NCBI RefSeq assembly: GCF_005048855.1
Contig: NZ_SUME01000007.1
Span: 1 to 64,000 of the forward strand
Length of the DNA stretch: 64,000 nt
Direction: 5' to 3'
From: Sphingobacterium olei
Lineage (GTDB): Bacteria > Bacteroidota > Bacteroidia > Sphingobacteriales > Sphingobacteriaceae
In this document: positions 54,200-62,787 of the stretch, one piece after another
How positions within the stretch are numbered: position 1 is the first letter of the stretch
Layout: every line of letters begins with the position of its first letter
Notes under the pieces: model-generated
The model's input: only the letters and a program-made list of their open reading frames with translations
The model's database searches: none
What the model was told of the DNA's origin: nothing
Program-made: the position numbers and the translations under genes

Positions 54200-54430
54200 A
54201 TCACTCCACCGGACGACTGGCAGGTCAGCGATTCGCATGACAAAGTAGACAAGGTAGTGGTTTCGCTATCTGATCCTGCATTTGTGTTAGAGGTACTAGA
54301 AGGAATAAAAGCATCGCCAAAAGCCGAAGTTCTTGAGGACCTCGACAAACTATACAAGCACCTCAGCACAAAAGACGCTAACGAAAAAGCCGTAATCAAA
54401 AAGGTGTGGGAGGGATTTAGAAAAAATTAA
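54200..54430 (+). pseudogene. 3' gene fragment of unknown family (copy 2)
   Basis: Reads PDDWQVSDSHDKVDKVVVSL, EVLEGIKASPKAEVLEDLDK and VIKKVWEGFRKN with a stop, a close match to 51119-51335. Starts the second accessory cassette, which carries a different toxin-antitoxin pair. Confidence 0.55.
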
Positions 54431-54478
54431 ACACGTCTAAAATTTGTTAAAAAGTAACTTTTAAATTACCTTTATCTT

Positions 54479-54787
54479 ATGACAATAAGAGAAGTTATAG
54501 CTTTTAAAAACTATTTTGAGGACTTTCTGTCGGATCAGCCAAAGAAAGTCCAGGACAAGATTTTTAAAATAATTGAAGCTATTGAAACTCTTGAACGTGT
54601 CCCGTCAAATTATTTAAAACATCTGACAGGAACTGAAGGATTATATGAAGCGAGGATTCAGCTGGGCTCAAACATCTGGAGGGTATTTTGCTTTTTCGAT
54701 GGAGAAAAGCTTGTTGTGTTAATGAACGGATTTCAAAAGAAAACCCAGAAAACACCTAAAAATCAGATCGAAAAAGCGTTAAAATAA
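54479..54787 (+). CDS. higB: HigB-like toxin (RelE/ParE superfamily)
   Basis: 102 residues: VIAFKNYFEDFLSDQPKKVQDKIFKIIEAIE, LKHLTGTEGLYEARIQLGSNIWRVFCFFDGEKLVVLMNGFQKKTQKTPKNQI. The YE.R...g...R.ff...+..vlLngF.KKtqktP pattern is that of HigB/Gp49-type mRNA interferases. The toxin gene comes first and the XRE antitoxin second, the gene order specific to HigBA. No orphan features. Confidence 0.85.
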   Translation: MTIREVIAFKNYFEDFLSDQPKKVQDKIFKIIEAIETLERVPSNYLKHLTGTEGLYEARIQLGSNIWRVFCFFDGEKLVVLMNGFQKKTQKTPKNQIEKALK

Positions 54788-54820
54788 TGGCTGAATATTA
54801 CGAACAAAAACATAAAGAAA

Positions 54821-55111
54821 ATGGAAACTAAAAGTTGGAAAAATATAAAGAACGACGTCTACGGAAAAGTAGGGACTGAAAGACGAGATGAACTTGAAAG
54901 AGACTTCGAATCTTTTAAAATTGGGCTACTTCTTAAAAAAGCTCGTGAAGAGAGGCACTTAACACAGTCAGAACTTGCCAATCTAGTAGATAAAAAACGT
55001 GAGTATATCTCAAAAATTGAGAATAACGGAAATAATATAACTTTAAAAACACTATTTGACATCGTTGAAAAAGGATTGGGCGGAAAAGTAAAAATTTCAA
55101 TCGACTTTTAA
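54821..55111 (+). CDS. higA: HigA-like XRE antitoxin
   Basis: 96 residues with an XRE helix-turn-helix at about 35-90 (LLLKKAREERHLTQSELANLVDKKREYISKIENNGNNITLKTLFDIVEKGLGGKVKISI). Such antitoxins bind HigB and repress the pair's promoter. Starts 33 bases after the toxin gene. Confidence 0.85.
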   Translation: METKSWKNIKNDVYGKVGTERRDELERDFESFKIGLLLKKAREERHLTQSELANLVDKKREYISKIENNGNNITLKTLFDIVEKGLGGKVKISIDF

Positions 55112-55135
55112 CCCTTAAAGCCCATCTTTAATAGT

Positions 55136-55785
55136 GTGATCGAAGTTATCCAAAGACCATCCGTAAGAAAAGCAGATAAGCCAGACGTAATTATGTCCCG
55201 GATGGATTATGTCATTATCTGCCAGGTTATCGAGCGGCTAAATGAAATCGGCATGAGTGATGATGAGCTTTCCTTTCTACTAGGAAAAGCCAATAATTAT
55301 GTCTTCGGCTTCATTATCAAACCCAGCGACAAGAACCGGTTTAACGAGGATCAGATCGACCTACTACCCTATATCTTAGGATGTCCATTTTCTAAAATAA
55401 TTCCTAATAGCACCGAACCGGGCAATATACAGCTCTATCATACCGGTGGGATACCTGACGAAGGGTACAAAGGATTCTCCCATATTGTCTACTCCCCTAG
55501 CGGCGAAGGCACACGCATCATCTGGAAGAAGAAAAATGCGCCGAAAGGCAGCACCCGAAAAACCAATAAGGCGCTCCTCGATCTATTGAAACGATGGATC
55601 ATTGAAGGATATTTCGACCAAAAACGCGATGCTCTAGAGATTTACAAAAAACTAAACGCGGAACGTGACGCGATGTTCCAGATCAGCGAACTCGAAAATG
55701 CATCAAGATATTGTGCAGCATCCGCCATGAAATGCTTGAAAAGGAATCCATTGACGGGGTGCTGAAATATTGGAGAAAGGTGTAA
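55136..55785 (+). pseudogene. Paralogue of 52079-52729, frameshifted near the end
   Basis: About 95 percent identical by eye to the protein at 52079 up to QISELE. There one base is missing (GAAAATGCATC against GAGAAGTGTATC, near 55697) and the frame shifts; the rest of the gene (ILCSIRHEMLEKESIDGVLKYWRKV) remains in the other frame to 55785. GTG start. Confidence 0.7.
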
Positions 55786-55818
55786 ATAAAGGCTTAAATA
55801 CGTTACTATCCTCCAATA

Positions 55819-56325
55819 TCAAATGACCAGACAAAAATAAAAGGAGAGCAAGACAAAAAGTATTGACCCCACGGTCAACCAGCCATATTTTCGCTTTTCT
55901 TGCTTTGACCATTTCTCGTATTTATCAAAGTATTTTATGTATTTATCTTGCCTGAAAACAAACGCATAACATATCAGACCAGCTCCAAGTGCACAACCTA
56001 CGATAAGCACGGTTGATATTGCCACCTTCAACATCATCAGAACAGAAAAAAAGAAAAGACCCAAACCGCCCCAAAGAAAACCACCAGCAGCTACAGTACT
56101 AAGGCCAAACCGCTTGTCTCCCCACAAGTTGTTGTTATCTCTATTGATACTCTGACGAGTTACTCCCATTTTTTCATATCTCCTTTTAATAAAAGGAATC
56201 TTCATCAAAAGCCATGCAGGATTGATTTTATTAAATAAAAAATGCAATCTGTATTCAGCCTTATAAAGGCAGTAATGAATAATATTCAAGTAGTTTTCAA
56301 TTTTGTCCTTCATATTACCGTCCAT
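55819..56325 (-). CDS. Membrane protein, possible immunity
   Basis: 168 residues with a cytosolic helical start (YLNIIHYCLYKAEYRLHFLFNKINPAWLL) and three hydrophobic segments (about 78-98, 100-122, 148-166). A later start, MKDKIENYL at 56313, is equally good. Unrecognised. It sits at the downstream end of module D's immunity genes, facing the accessory patch. Confidence 0.45.
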   Translation of the reverse strand: MDGNMKDKIENYLNIIHYCLYKAEYRLHFLFNKINPAWLLMKIPFIKRRYEKMGVTRQSINRDNNNLWGDKRFGLSTVAAGGFLWGGLGLFFFSVLMMLKVAISTVLIVGCALGAGLICYAFVFRQDKYIKYFDKYEKWSKQEKRKYGWLTVGSILFVLLSFYFCLVI

Positions 56326-56456
56326 TATAACGATTCATCTCCTTTACAGAACACATTGGCGTTAGGTTACGAAAACCTAGGCAAATGGAAGAAAAATGCT
56401 GTTGGATAAACAATTTTAGCAGCATAAAAAAGTCCCTTCATTTTTAGTTGCAGTTC

Positions 56457-56612
56457 CAGCTTCGATATGGTCAGTTATGGTCCGCCTAAAAAATAGATCG
56501 TGATTGTATTAATAATAAATACAGTTTGGTATAACAACGAACAGGACATCAAACGTCAGTGTTTTACTTGCTTTAAAAGTGAAAATTATTATTTAAATGT
56601 ATGTTCCGTCAT
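56457..56612. repeat. Copy of the fibre-operon leader (L4) without its fibre genes
   Basis: Matches 26229-26380 over about 150 bases with few differences (GTCAGTTATGGTC, AAAAAATAGATCGTGATT, GTATAACAAC, TTTAAATGTATGTTCCG). At 26 kb this leads into three fibre genes; here no fibre gene follows. It marks where a module start has been lost. Confidence 0.7.
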
Positions 56613-56631
56613 TAACGCTTCTGAAAAACAG

Positions 56632-57120
56632 CTAATGATTTAATTCTAATTCAATCTCTCTATAAAAATCCATTATATCTATTTCAAACTTCCAAGATAA
56701 CTTTTCACTATAAAATGATATTTCATACGCATTATTATTTTTACCTAAATAAATTTCATCAATATCAACTCCCCTCAAACCAAATCGTAAACAATGACTT
56801 TGCCGAAATTCGAACATCTCATCAACCATCTGATCATCAAGATCATCTTCTATGTCGTAAAAACGATAAACACTTTCTGCAACTGAAATGTGGCTTTCAA
56901 TTTTAAAAAAAGCACAACTAGCCAACAAAATATTATTCTTGTTTATAAGTAACCAATCAAGTAATACTCGAAGATCCCATTCTATTTTAAAAATCTGCTT
57001 AACCAACGAATTATCACATGTAACATTTAAGATTATCTCTCCCCATAAAACAGCTGGGTCATAAGCGTCACCCACATAGGGGTATTTTTTTCTATTATAT
57101 AGAAGTTTTAGCTTATTCAT
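56632..57120 (-). CDS. Hypothetical immunity candidate (module D archive)
   Basis: 162 residues: MNKLKLLYNRKKYPYVGDAY, then WDLRVLLDWLLINKNNILLA and DIDEIYLGKNNNAYEISFYS. Cytoplasmic, acidic at the end. Not recognised as a family. A broken tip tail lies immediately upstream, with the usual close spacing, so an immunity role is likely. Confidence 0.5.
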   Translation of the reverse strand: MNKLKLLYNRKKYPYVGDAYDPAVLWGEIILNVTCDNSLVKQIFKIEWDLRVLLDWLLINKNNILLASCAFFKIESHISVAESVYRFYDIEDDLDDQMVDEMFEFRQSHCLRFGLRGVDIDEIYLGKNNNAYEISFYSEKLSWKFEIDIMDFYREIELELNH

Positions 57121-57225
57121 TATTTTCCCTTTATCTAATTTGTTATACTCAGCGTTCGTAATCGTTCCATCGTCTCTGAATTCCTTTAAGACTTAGGGAG
57201 GTAGTTCTGTACCTTTGATCCATAG
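57118..57225 (-). pseudogene. Toxin tip tail with in-frame stop
   Basis: Reads KGTELPP, a TAA, then VLKEFRDDGTITNAEYNKLDKGKIM, overlapping the start of the next immunity gene. The form GTELPP...f.DDGTIT..EY..L is a typical toxin C-terminus of RHS tips, but the protein upstream is gone. Confidence 0.4.
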
Positions 57226-57270
57226 AAACATTATTTAAATAAATTCTTAATGATTTACTTTCAATTGTCC

Positions 57271-57657
57271 TTAATCTCCAGCATTATACAGCAAAAGCAT
57301 TGTATTCCATAAAGCATTCATTGTCTCTAAGTTCATTACCCAAACATAATCATGTTCATTAATTTTAATGAACTCATATTTTTCGGATTTGCCAAAAGTA
57401 AAAGCAACTTGATTTAGAATTGTTAAAAAATCACCAATAACAATTTCACCTTTAGTCATAGAAGGTGTCAAATAATAGATTTTTTCGGTGCCTATAATAG
57501 TATAAATACCATCATCTTGTTGGATTCCAACTAACGCTTTTACATTATTCTTATTTAAATACTGAATTATATCACTGCCTTCATCCCTATAATATTTGCC
57601 AGATAGCTTGGCCAACAAATTACGTTTAATTCTAGCCTTAATATTAACACTTTTCAT
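57271..57657 (-). CDS. Hypothetical immunity candidate (module D archive)
   Basis: 128 residues: MKSVNIKARIKRNLLAKLSG, basic start, then VKALVGIQQDDGIYTIIGTEKIYYLTPS and HDYVWVMNLETMNALWNTMLLLYNAG. No signal peptide. Located right behind an orphan tip (about 10 bases). Unrecognised family. Confidence 0.5.
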   Translation of the reverse strand: MKSVNIKARIKRNLLAKLSGKYYRDEGSDIIQYLNKNNVKALVGIQQDDGIYTIIGTEKIYYLTPSMTKGEIVIGDFLTILNQVAFTFGKSEKYEFIKINEHDYVWVMNLETMNALWNTMLLLYNAGD

Positions 57658-57667
57658 ATCATAGTTC

Positions 57668-58030
57668 TTTACTTAACATGAAAATATTGTTTGGATTCGC
57701 CGTTTGGATCACCTTAAACCCCATAAATTCTACCCCTTCTTCACAGCATTCAATAATCTCGGTATAATTACAGGGTTAACGATCGGGCCCGTATTAATTG
57801 TCACAGATGTAGCTCTATTAGTTTTCAATGCATTGAAAACTGATGTTATATCACTCAATTTGACTGAAGTCATATATGTTATAGGAATTTCAGCAACACT
57901 ATTTTGAATTACTACCTCTTTTGGAAAGAAACCAAGTCTATGAGCAGCAGCCGTAGCTATTTTGTCAAATATTTCGTCTATTTGGCTTCTCGTTGCAGCA
58001 TTTCCAAGCCTACCTCCTGTCTTAGAAGTA
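57668..58030 (-). pseudogene. Displaced toxin tip, frameshifted
   Basis: The tip has no start codon: it follows the stop of the preceding immunity gene in another frame and reads NTSKTGGRLGNAATRSQIDE, IATAAAHRLGFFPKEVVIQN to LLNAVKKG and a TAG. One more G in the GGGG at about 57740 would continue as VEFMGFKVIQTANPNNIFMLSKEL. The start is reminiscent of pre-toxin linkers. No fold is recognised. Confidence 0.45.
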
Positions 58031-58033
58031 TTC

Positions 58034-58339
58034 TTAATAAAACACTAAACTATCATCAATCGCTTCTTCCTTTTCATTTTCAATATACAAGTATTTTCCA
58101 ATTTCTTTCTGTCCGTCAAATAACATTAAACTTATTTCAAACAAATATTGCCCGAAATCCCGTTGCGAAAACACTATTTTTATATCTTTTTCAATTATTA
58201 CAATCTCATATAGAGATATGCTTACTTCGTCTTTTAAAAACTTGTTACCTTCATCATTGATACATTCCTCAAATTTCTGCTTCGCCCTACTATAAAGCAA
58301 CAATAGCAATTGCTGCATACCTTCAATTTTCATTTTCAA
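58034..58339 (-). CDS. Small immunity candidate (module D archive)
   Basis: 101 residues: MKMKIEGMQQLLLLLYSRAK, then KFLKDEVSISLYEIVIIEKDIKIVFSQRDFGQYLFEISLMLFDGQ. Cytosolic and acidic. Lies ten or so bases behind a short tip relic. Family not recognised. Confidence 0.5.
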   Translation of the reverse strand: MKMKIEGMQQLLLLLYSRAKQKFEECINDEGNKFLKDEVSISLYEIVIIEKDIKIVFSQRDFGQYLFEISLMLFDGQKEIGKYLYIENEKEEAIDDSLVFY

Positions 58340-58349
58340 CTTTTTTAGT

Positions 58350-58490
58350 GTCCCATTATCTTATCGAAGAATATATGTCCATTTTCCTGTGGATTGCCAT
58401 TGATAGGATCCCCATGAAAGGCTCGCTGCTGAATATTTCTGCTATCCGACGTGAAATAACACTAACAAGTGGTTTAGGCATTAAATCGAC
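58350..58490 (-). pseudogene. Toxin tip relic (HGDP-type ending)
   Basis: In one frame reads SDSRNIQQRAFHGDPINGNPQENGHIFFDKIMGH and a stop. The GHIFFD phrase and the position just before an immunity gene mark it as a tip end. The upstream portion is in another frame (KPLVSVISRRIAEIF). Too short for a family call. Confidence 0.4.
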
Positions 58491-58494
58491 TATC

Positions 58495-58872
58495 TTAACA
58501 GTTTTCAAAAAGATGCCTACTATATATTCCACCCCAGAACAACCAAGAGAAAGTCACTAGAAAGAACAACAGTGTAACATACACAGAGAGCTTTTTGCTC
58601 CCGAATAATAGCGGCCTTTTTTTAACGATATCTTCTCCTCTCCCCCTCAAATAATACCAGCTATTAAAAATAGCCATTATTACAGCGACACTAAACATAG
58701 GCCATACCCCAACCAAATGGCAAAAATATTTAATAGAAATTGTATCAATAATAGCGAGAATGATAAAACTTTCTGACGCTGCCAAAACCAAAGCAACTTT
58801 TAAATGTAGATCTGTTACCTTAGTAAACCTTTTGTAATAAAGAAAATAATGATAATAAATAACGTCTATCAC
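58495..58872 (-). CDS. Integral membrane immunity candidate of the module D toxin
   Basis: 125 residues with four membrane segments (about 22-42, 47-70, 84-100 and 102-118) and short loops. It starts 16 bases after the toxin stop. The toxin tip looks membrane-active, and immunity to pore-formers (as for colicin-type toxins) is typically an integral membrane protein, so the pairing makes sense. No family recognised. Confidence 0.6.
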   Translation of the reverse strand: MIDVIYYHYFLYYKRFTKVTDLHLKVALVLAASESFIILAIIDTISIKYFCHLVGVWPMFSVAVIMAIFNSWYYLRGRGEDIVKKRPLLFGSKKLSVYVTLLFFLVTFSWLFWGGIYSRHLFENC

Positions 58873-58888
58873 AGCTAAAATTTAATAT

Positions 58889-61800
58889 TTATCTAAACAG
58901 ATTGATCCCTTTATTGATTACTGGTATAGCATTCTTATCTCTCCAATGCTGCCATCCTGGAGTCTCTGAAATTAATCTTCCAGCTTCCCAACCAATCCCC
59001 CATAGAAATCCATGCGTACCCAATACGGAATAAGCATTCGATGCCTGCTCTATAGCCGCGCCTGTACCATTGATTCTTCCAGTAGCAAGGTCATTCCGGA
59101 TTCGGATGGCATTAAAAACCCCTAAACCGTAACCCCCAATTGTAGCGCTACCGCCTATAACTTTTGCAGTAATCGGGTTCGTCGTGAATGATCCCACTGG
59201 CGTTTTAATGCCCACAGTAGTAGGTTTTGGCTTCCAGCCCTCATACGGAGCACTCTTCAACTGCCACTTCATACGCTTTTCAACAGCCTCTCCGAAACGG
59301 ACTAGCCCTCCATCAGCTATCATTCCTACTGCATTTAAATGCCGGTCGTATTCTCCATTCATTGCTTGAACCCTAATATTGTTTACCCTTCTCGCAAATC
59401 CATCAGCCTCCGCTAATCGGCTCCATACATCTCCCAACCAGCCCCCGCCTTCGAAAAAGCTCATACTTCCACTGACAACAACCTCATCTAATTCCCATGA
59501 AAACCCATTATCAGCTTTTATATAATTAAACATATCATTTACAGATGCTCCACTATTATTGTTTAAATAACCAAAATAGTTCGAGATCTCATTTGGATTA
59601 TCGATTGTAATATTTCCGTTTGCATCCACACGGTACATACCGTTGGGGTCATGAAAAAGAACTGGATCATTCCCCACATAGGTATAAGGAGAGTATGAAG
59701 AATAAGCTTCCGCCAGCGGATCCACCACATTCCATCTAGCTATTTCAGCATCATATAGCCTAGCACCGTAGTTGTACTGCCCCTCCAGCGTGTAAGAACT
59801 TCCAAAGGTGTGACTGCCGCCCGCGAGCTCGTCCAGCCTCTCCTTTCCATTGTAAAGATAATTATTAATTCCCGATGTAAGAATACCTTTCCGCTTTCCA
59901 AACGGATAATAGTCATCGTTCTGGATTACTGTGGCTGTTGTAGCACCATTTGGCTGTAGGGTCGCACGTACATTGCCCAGATGATCCGTCAGGTTGTAAC
60001 GGTAGGAATAAATGTTATTGGCTGGATTGCGCTGCAGGTACCCTTCTTCCGTATGCACCATCTCGAGGCTGCTCGCTGCGCTCCCGAGCTTACTGTACTC
60101 GATGCCCGCTACATAGTCCCGCTGTGTCGTACTGCCACCAATAGTAGCTATCCTCCGCAGTTTCGATCCCGCCGCATCGTACAGGTAAGATACACTTGCC
60201 CCTGTCTTCGTTGCCGTCTTCGGCAGGTTAAGGTGGTTGTAGGTAAACGCCATACCTGTACGGTCTGTCTTGGCATTGCCGTTCGCATCATAGGTATAGC
60301 TTCCCGTAATACCTCCGGATAAACCTGTAAGCCGATTACCCGTGTAGGCATAACTGGTTGTCGTCGCATTATCACGCTTGAGGGTAAGGATATTGCCCAT
60401 ATTATCATAACTCAGTACTTCGCTCATGGCCGTACCTGTGCTGGTACCACTGGTCAGTCTATCAAGAGTATCGTAGCCGTACCTGAACACATTGGGTGTA
60501 GCTGTCGTGCCATGGCCCCAGTGCTGCTCGGAGATATTACCGTTATACTGAGGAGTAGCGGTCGCCGTGGGATCGTTGTACTTTAGTACTTCCGTGAATT
60601 GCGGCGACACTATCCCGCTCGTCCAGCCCCGTTCATTGTAGCTATAATCTACCTGGGTGATGAAGTTTGTTCCGTTATCATTGCTATGTAGTTTCTTTTG
60701 TTTTAGCTGGCCGATTTCGTTATAGACCAGGCGGCTCTGGATAACCTCGGACTGACCGTTGATCGTTTTCCTGGTATCCACAAGCCGTCCGACATGGTCA
60801 TAGGTGTAGCTGGTGAGTACACTGGTTACCGCCCCACTGGGTGAAGCTTTATGATCATGCCTGCTTGTCAGTACTTCCCCAATGAAACTGTAGGTATTGG
60901 TCACATAATCCGTACCGCCAAGATGGTTCTGCGAAGCCATCTGTATCATCCTGCCCCTGTCATCGTAATAGCTTATCGTAAGTAGCGGTGCTGTACCATC
61001 ATCCTTATAAACCACATTTCCCGTCGGAAGCGTCTGGGTCAGCACACTGCGCGTTATGCCCTGTACCGGTAGGTTTGATGCTCCTGTAAAGTTATAGTCA
61101 TCGTAATAACTGACCGATAGCGGTTTGATCGTGATACCTGTCCCCGCGATCGGGAATGTGGTATTGGCATAGCTGGCCGCCCCCTTACGGTCTTCCCACA
61201 GCGGACCTGTAAAATTAGTCACCAACGGACGGATCTGGGCCGGAGTGGTCTGTACGGTATTGATATAAAGACCGGTTGATACGGCGCGTCCCAAGTTGTC
61301 ATAACGCACATAGCTCCATTCCTTTCGTGTGCGCTGCTCAGCATCCTGGATTAGCACCAGCTGATCGGCCTTATTATACACTAGATATTCCCAGCCCTTG
61401 CCGGGAACCTTCTTCTCTGTTAAACGGCGCCTCCCGTCATAGCGGTAGGCATAGATATAGCGATCAAAAGCTGCGTCGCTTTCCAAAAAAGATGACGCTG
61501 TAACAGCCGGCGGAATAACATAACGCAGCTGTCCAAAAACGTCATAAACATAATAGGTGTCCAACTTCTCGCTCTCACCTTTCCACATACGCTTCAGTAC
61601 GACCTGACCGCTCCCATCTTTATATTCGTCAACCGTACCACTCTTTCCTGAGGTCCAGTTTTCGTCCTTGACTACCGTCTTATACAGTTTACCTGCTGCA
61701 TAATCTGTCGTACAGGTTGCACCATTGGTTTCTATCTTCCACAGCTTCACCGCATCGGGCTGGGCAGTTACGTTCGTACCGTAGTCCGTAACTACTGTAC

Positions 61801-62317
61801 GGCCCGCCGTGCCGCGTGATGCCGAGGGCTGCCAGGCGATGCCGGGGGCACCCTGCTCTAGCACACGGTCCAACGGACTGTTCTCAAATACCGTGACCGC
61901 ATAGGGGTTTGGTGTGCGCGCCACGCCGGCGATATCACTACCGCTGGTCTTGGTATAGAACGCGGCAACAGGTGTGTTGCCGCCAATCCTATATAGGCCG
62001 CTGGCCTGATCCGCGTAAGGTAGATATCTCCTGCTTTCCCTGCCGAACGCATCATACTCCATATGCTGAACGTTGTCTCGTTTTAAGGGGCTCGCCTGTC
62101 TATCCACTGTCTGGATGGGACGGCCCAGGCCGTCGAAATAGGTCACGCTCCGGTTCACCTCATCCACGGTACGATCGCTCAGCTCCGACAATGTCTTGAT
62201 CCCGGCAACCCGGGGGGTCGACATCTGTATGTGGTTCTTATTGCTGCTCTGCCCACGAAGACCGTTGGCAGCACCAAGCCCCAGTAAAAGCAGTATCCAT
62301 ATAAGCTGTTTCATCAT
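58889..62317 (-). CDS. Module D RHS toxin with membrane-active-looking tip
   Basis: 1142 residues. Signal peptide to about residue 22 (NGLRGQ), then VDEVNRSVTYFDGLGRPIQTVDRQ. YD repeats follow; the core has NLTDHLGNVRATLQ, YNYGARLYDAEIARWNVVDPLAEA and NDPVLFHDPNGMYR near residue 889 (N in place of the D of other cores). The tip of about 250 residues ends with KVIGGSATIGGYGLGVFNA and SVLGTHGFLWGIGWEAG, two Gly-rich hydrophobic stretches that could insert into a membrane, with no enzyme motif. The following gene is a four-segment membrane protein. Pore formation is inferred. Preceded by the small exported protein. Confidence 0.65.
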   Translation of the reverse strand: MMKQLIWILLLLGLGAANGLRGQSSNKNHIQMSTPRVAGIKTLSELSDRTVDEVNRSVTYFDGLGRPIQTVDRQASPLKRDNVQHMEYDAFGRESRRYLPYADQASGLYRIGGNTPVAAFYTKTSGSDIAGVARTPNPYAVTVFENSPLDRVLEQGAPGIAWQPSASRGTAGRTVVTDYGTNVTAQPDAVKLWKIETNGATCTTDYAAGKLYKTVVKDENWTSGKSGTVDEYKDGSGQVVLKRMWKGESEKLDTYYVYDVFGQLRYVIPPAVTASSFLESDAAFDRYIYAYRYDGRRRLTEKKVPGKGWEYLVYNKADQLVLIQDAEQRTRKEWSYVRYDNLGRAVSTGLYINTVQTTPAQIRPLVTNFTGPLWEDRKGAASYANTTFPIAGTGITIKPLSVSYYDDYNFTGASNLPVQGITRSVLTQTLPTGNVVYKDDGTAPLLTISYYDDRGRMIQMASQNHLGGTDYVTNTYSFIGEVLTSRHDHKASPSGAVTSVLTSYTYDHVGRLVDTRKTINGQSEVIQSRLVYNEIGQLKQKKLHSNDNGTNFITQVDYSYNERGWTSGIVSPQFTEVLKYNDPTATATPQYNGNISEQHWGHGTTATPNVFRYGYDTLDRLTSGTSTGTAMSEVLSYDNMGNILTLKRDNATTTSYAYTGNRLTGLSGGITGSYTYDANGNAKTDRTGMAFTYNHLNLPKTATKTGASVSYLYDAAGSKLRRIATIGGSTTQRDYVAGIEYSKLGSAASSLEMVHTEEGYLQRNPANNIYSYRYNLTDHLGNVRATLQPNGATTATVIQNDDYYPFGKRKGILTSGINNYLYNGKERLDELAGGSHTFGSSYTLEGQYNYGARLYDAEIARWNVVDPLAEAYSSYSPYTYVGNDPVLFHDPNGMYRVDANGNITIDNPNEISNYFGYLNNNSGASVNDMFNYIKADNGFSWELDEVVVSGSMSFFEGGGWLGDVWSRLAEADGFARRVNNIRVQAMNGEYDRHLNAVGMIADGGLVRFGEAVEKRMKWQLKSAPYEGWKPKPTTVGIKTPVGSFTTNPITAKVIGGSATIGGYGLGVFNAIRIRNDLATGRINGTGAAIEQASNAYSVLGTHGFLWGIGWEAGRLISETPGWQHWRDKNAIPVINKGINLFR

Positions 62318-62347
62318 GATAAGTTTAGGTGGTTATGGTGAATCGCT

Positions 62348-62767
62348 TCATTTTGTTTCCCCTTGCAGAACAATCCTTTCCTTTGTCTTGCGTACCTGAT
62401 TCCGCAAGTACTGGTCCCCTGCCGCCCTACGTTCAGTGGCAAGCTCAGCTTCCCTGGCCTTCAGTTCAGCATACTGATCGAGGGTAAGCACAGCCCTGAT
62501 AGCAGCCTGCCTATCGTTCTCAAGCCTATTTATGAGTTCCAGTCTGGCGGCGGGTGTCAGTTTCCTTTTTCCGACCACTGCACGGATACTGTCTAGGTTA
62601 TGATCCAGTGCAGCGGCGATATCTGCTGCCTTGTTGATTTCCACAGAATAAGTGACTGATAGCTGACGCAGCCGCGGTCCATCTAAAGTAGATATTTGCT
62701 GTGCCTTAACTATATAAAAGGTAAATAGAACAAGTGCCGTTATCATGAGTCTTTTCATATTTTTCAT
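62348..62767 (-). CDS. Small exported helical protein (Spy/CpxP-like), module D
   Basis: 139 residues; signal peptide MKRLMITALVLFTFYIVKAQ (ATG at 62767 or 62758), then a helical, charged chain with LSVTYSVEINKAADIAAALD, RLELINRLENDRQAAIRAVLTLDQYAELKAREAELATERRAAG. The LxxxQ.....ea pattern resembles Spy/CpxP-type periplasmic proteins. It occupies the same slot as the protein at 16050-16439, between shell partner and toxin, which supports a role in handling the RHS pair. Confidence 0.55.
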   Translation of the reverse strand: MKNMKRLMITALVLFTFYIVKAQQISTLDGPRLRQLSVTYSVEINKAADIAAALDHNLDSIRAVVGKRKLTPAARLELINRLENDRQAAIRAVLTLDQYAELKAREAELATERRAAGDQYLRNQVRKTKERIVLQGETK

Positions 62768-62787
62768 TTCTTCAATTTATGACTTTA

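Noticed and set aside
54175..54399. Minus-strand frame of 74 codons (Ser-rich)
   Set aside because: The plus strand reads the same 3' gene fragment found at 51119-51335, so the minus frame is a shadow.
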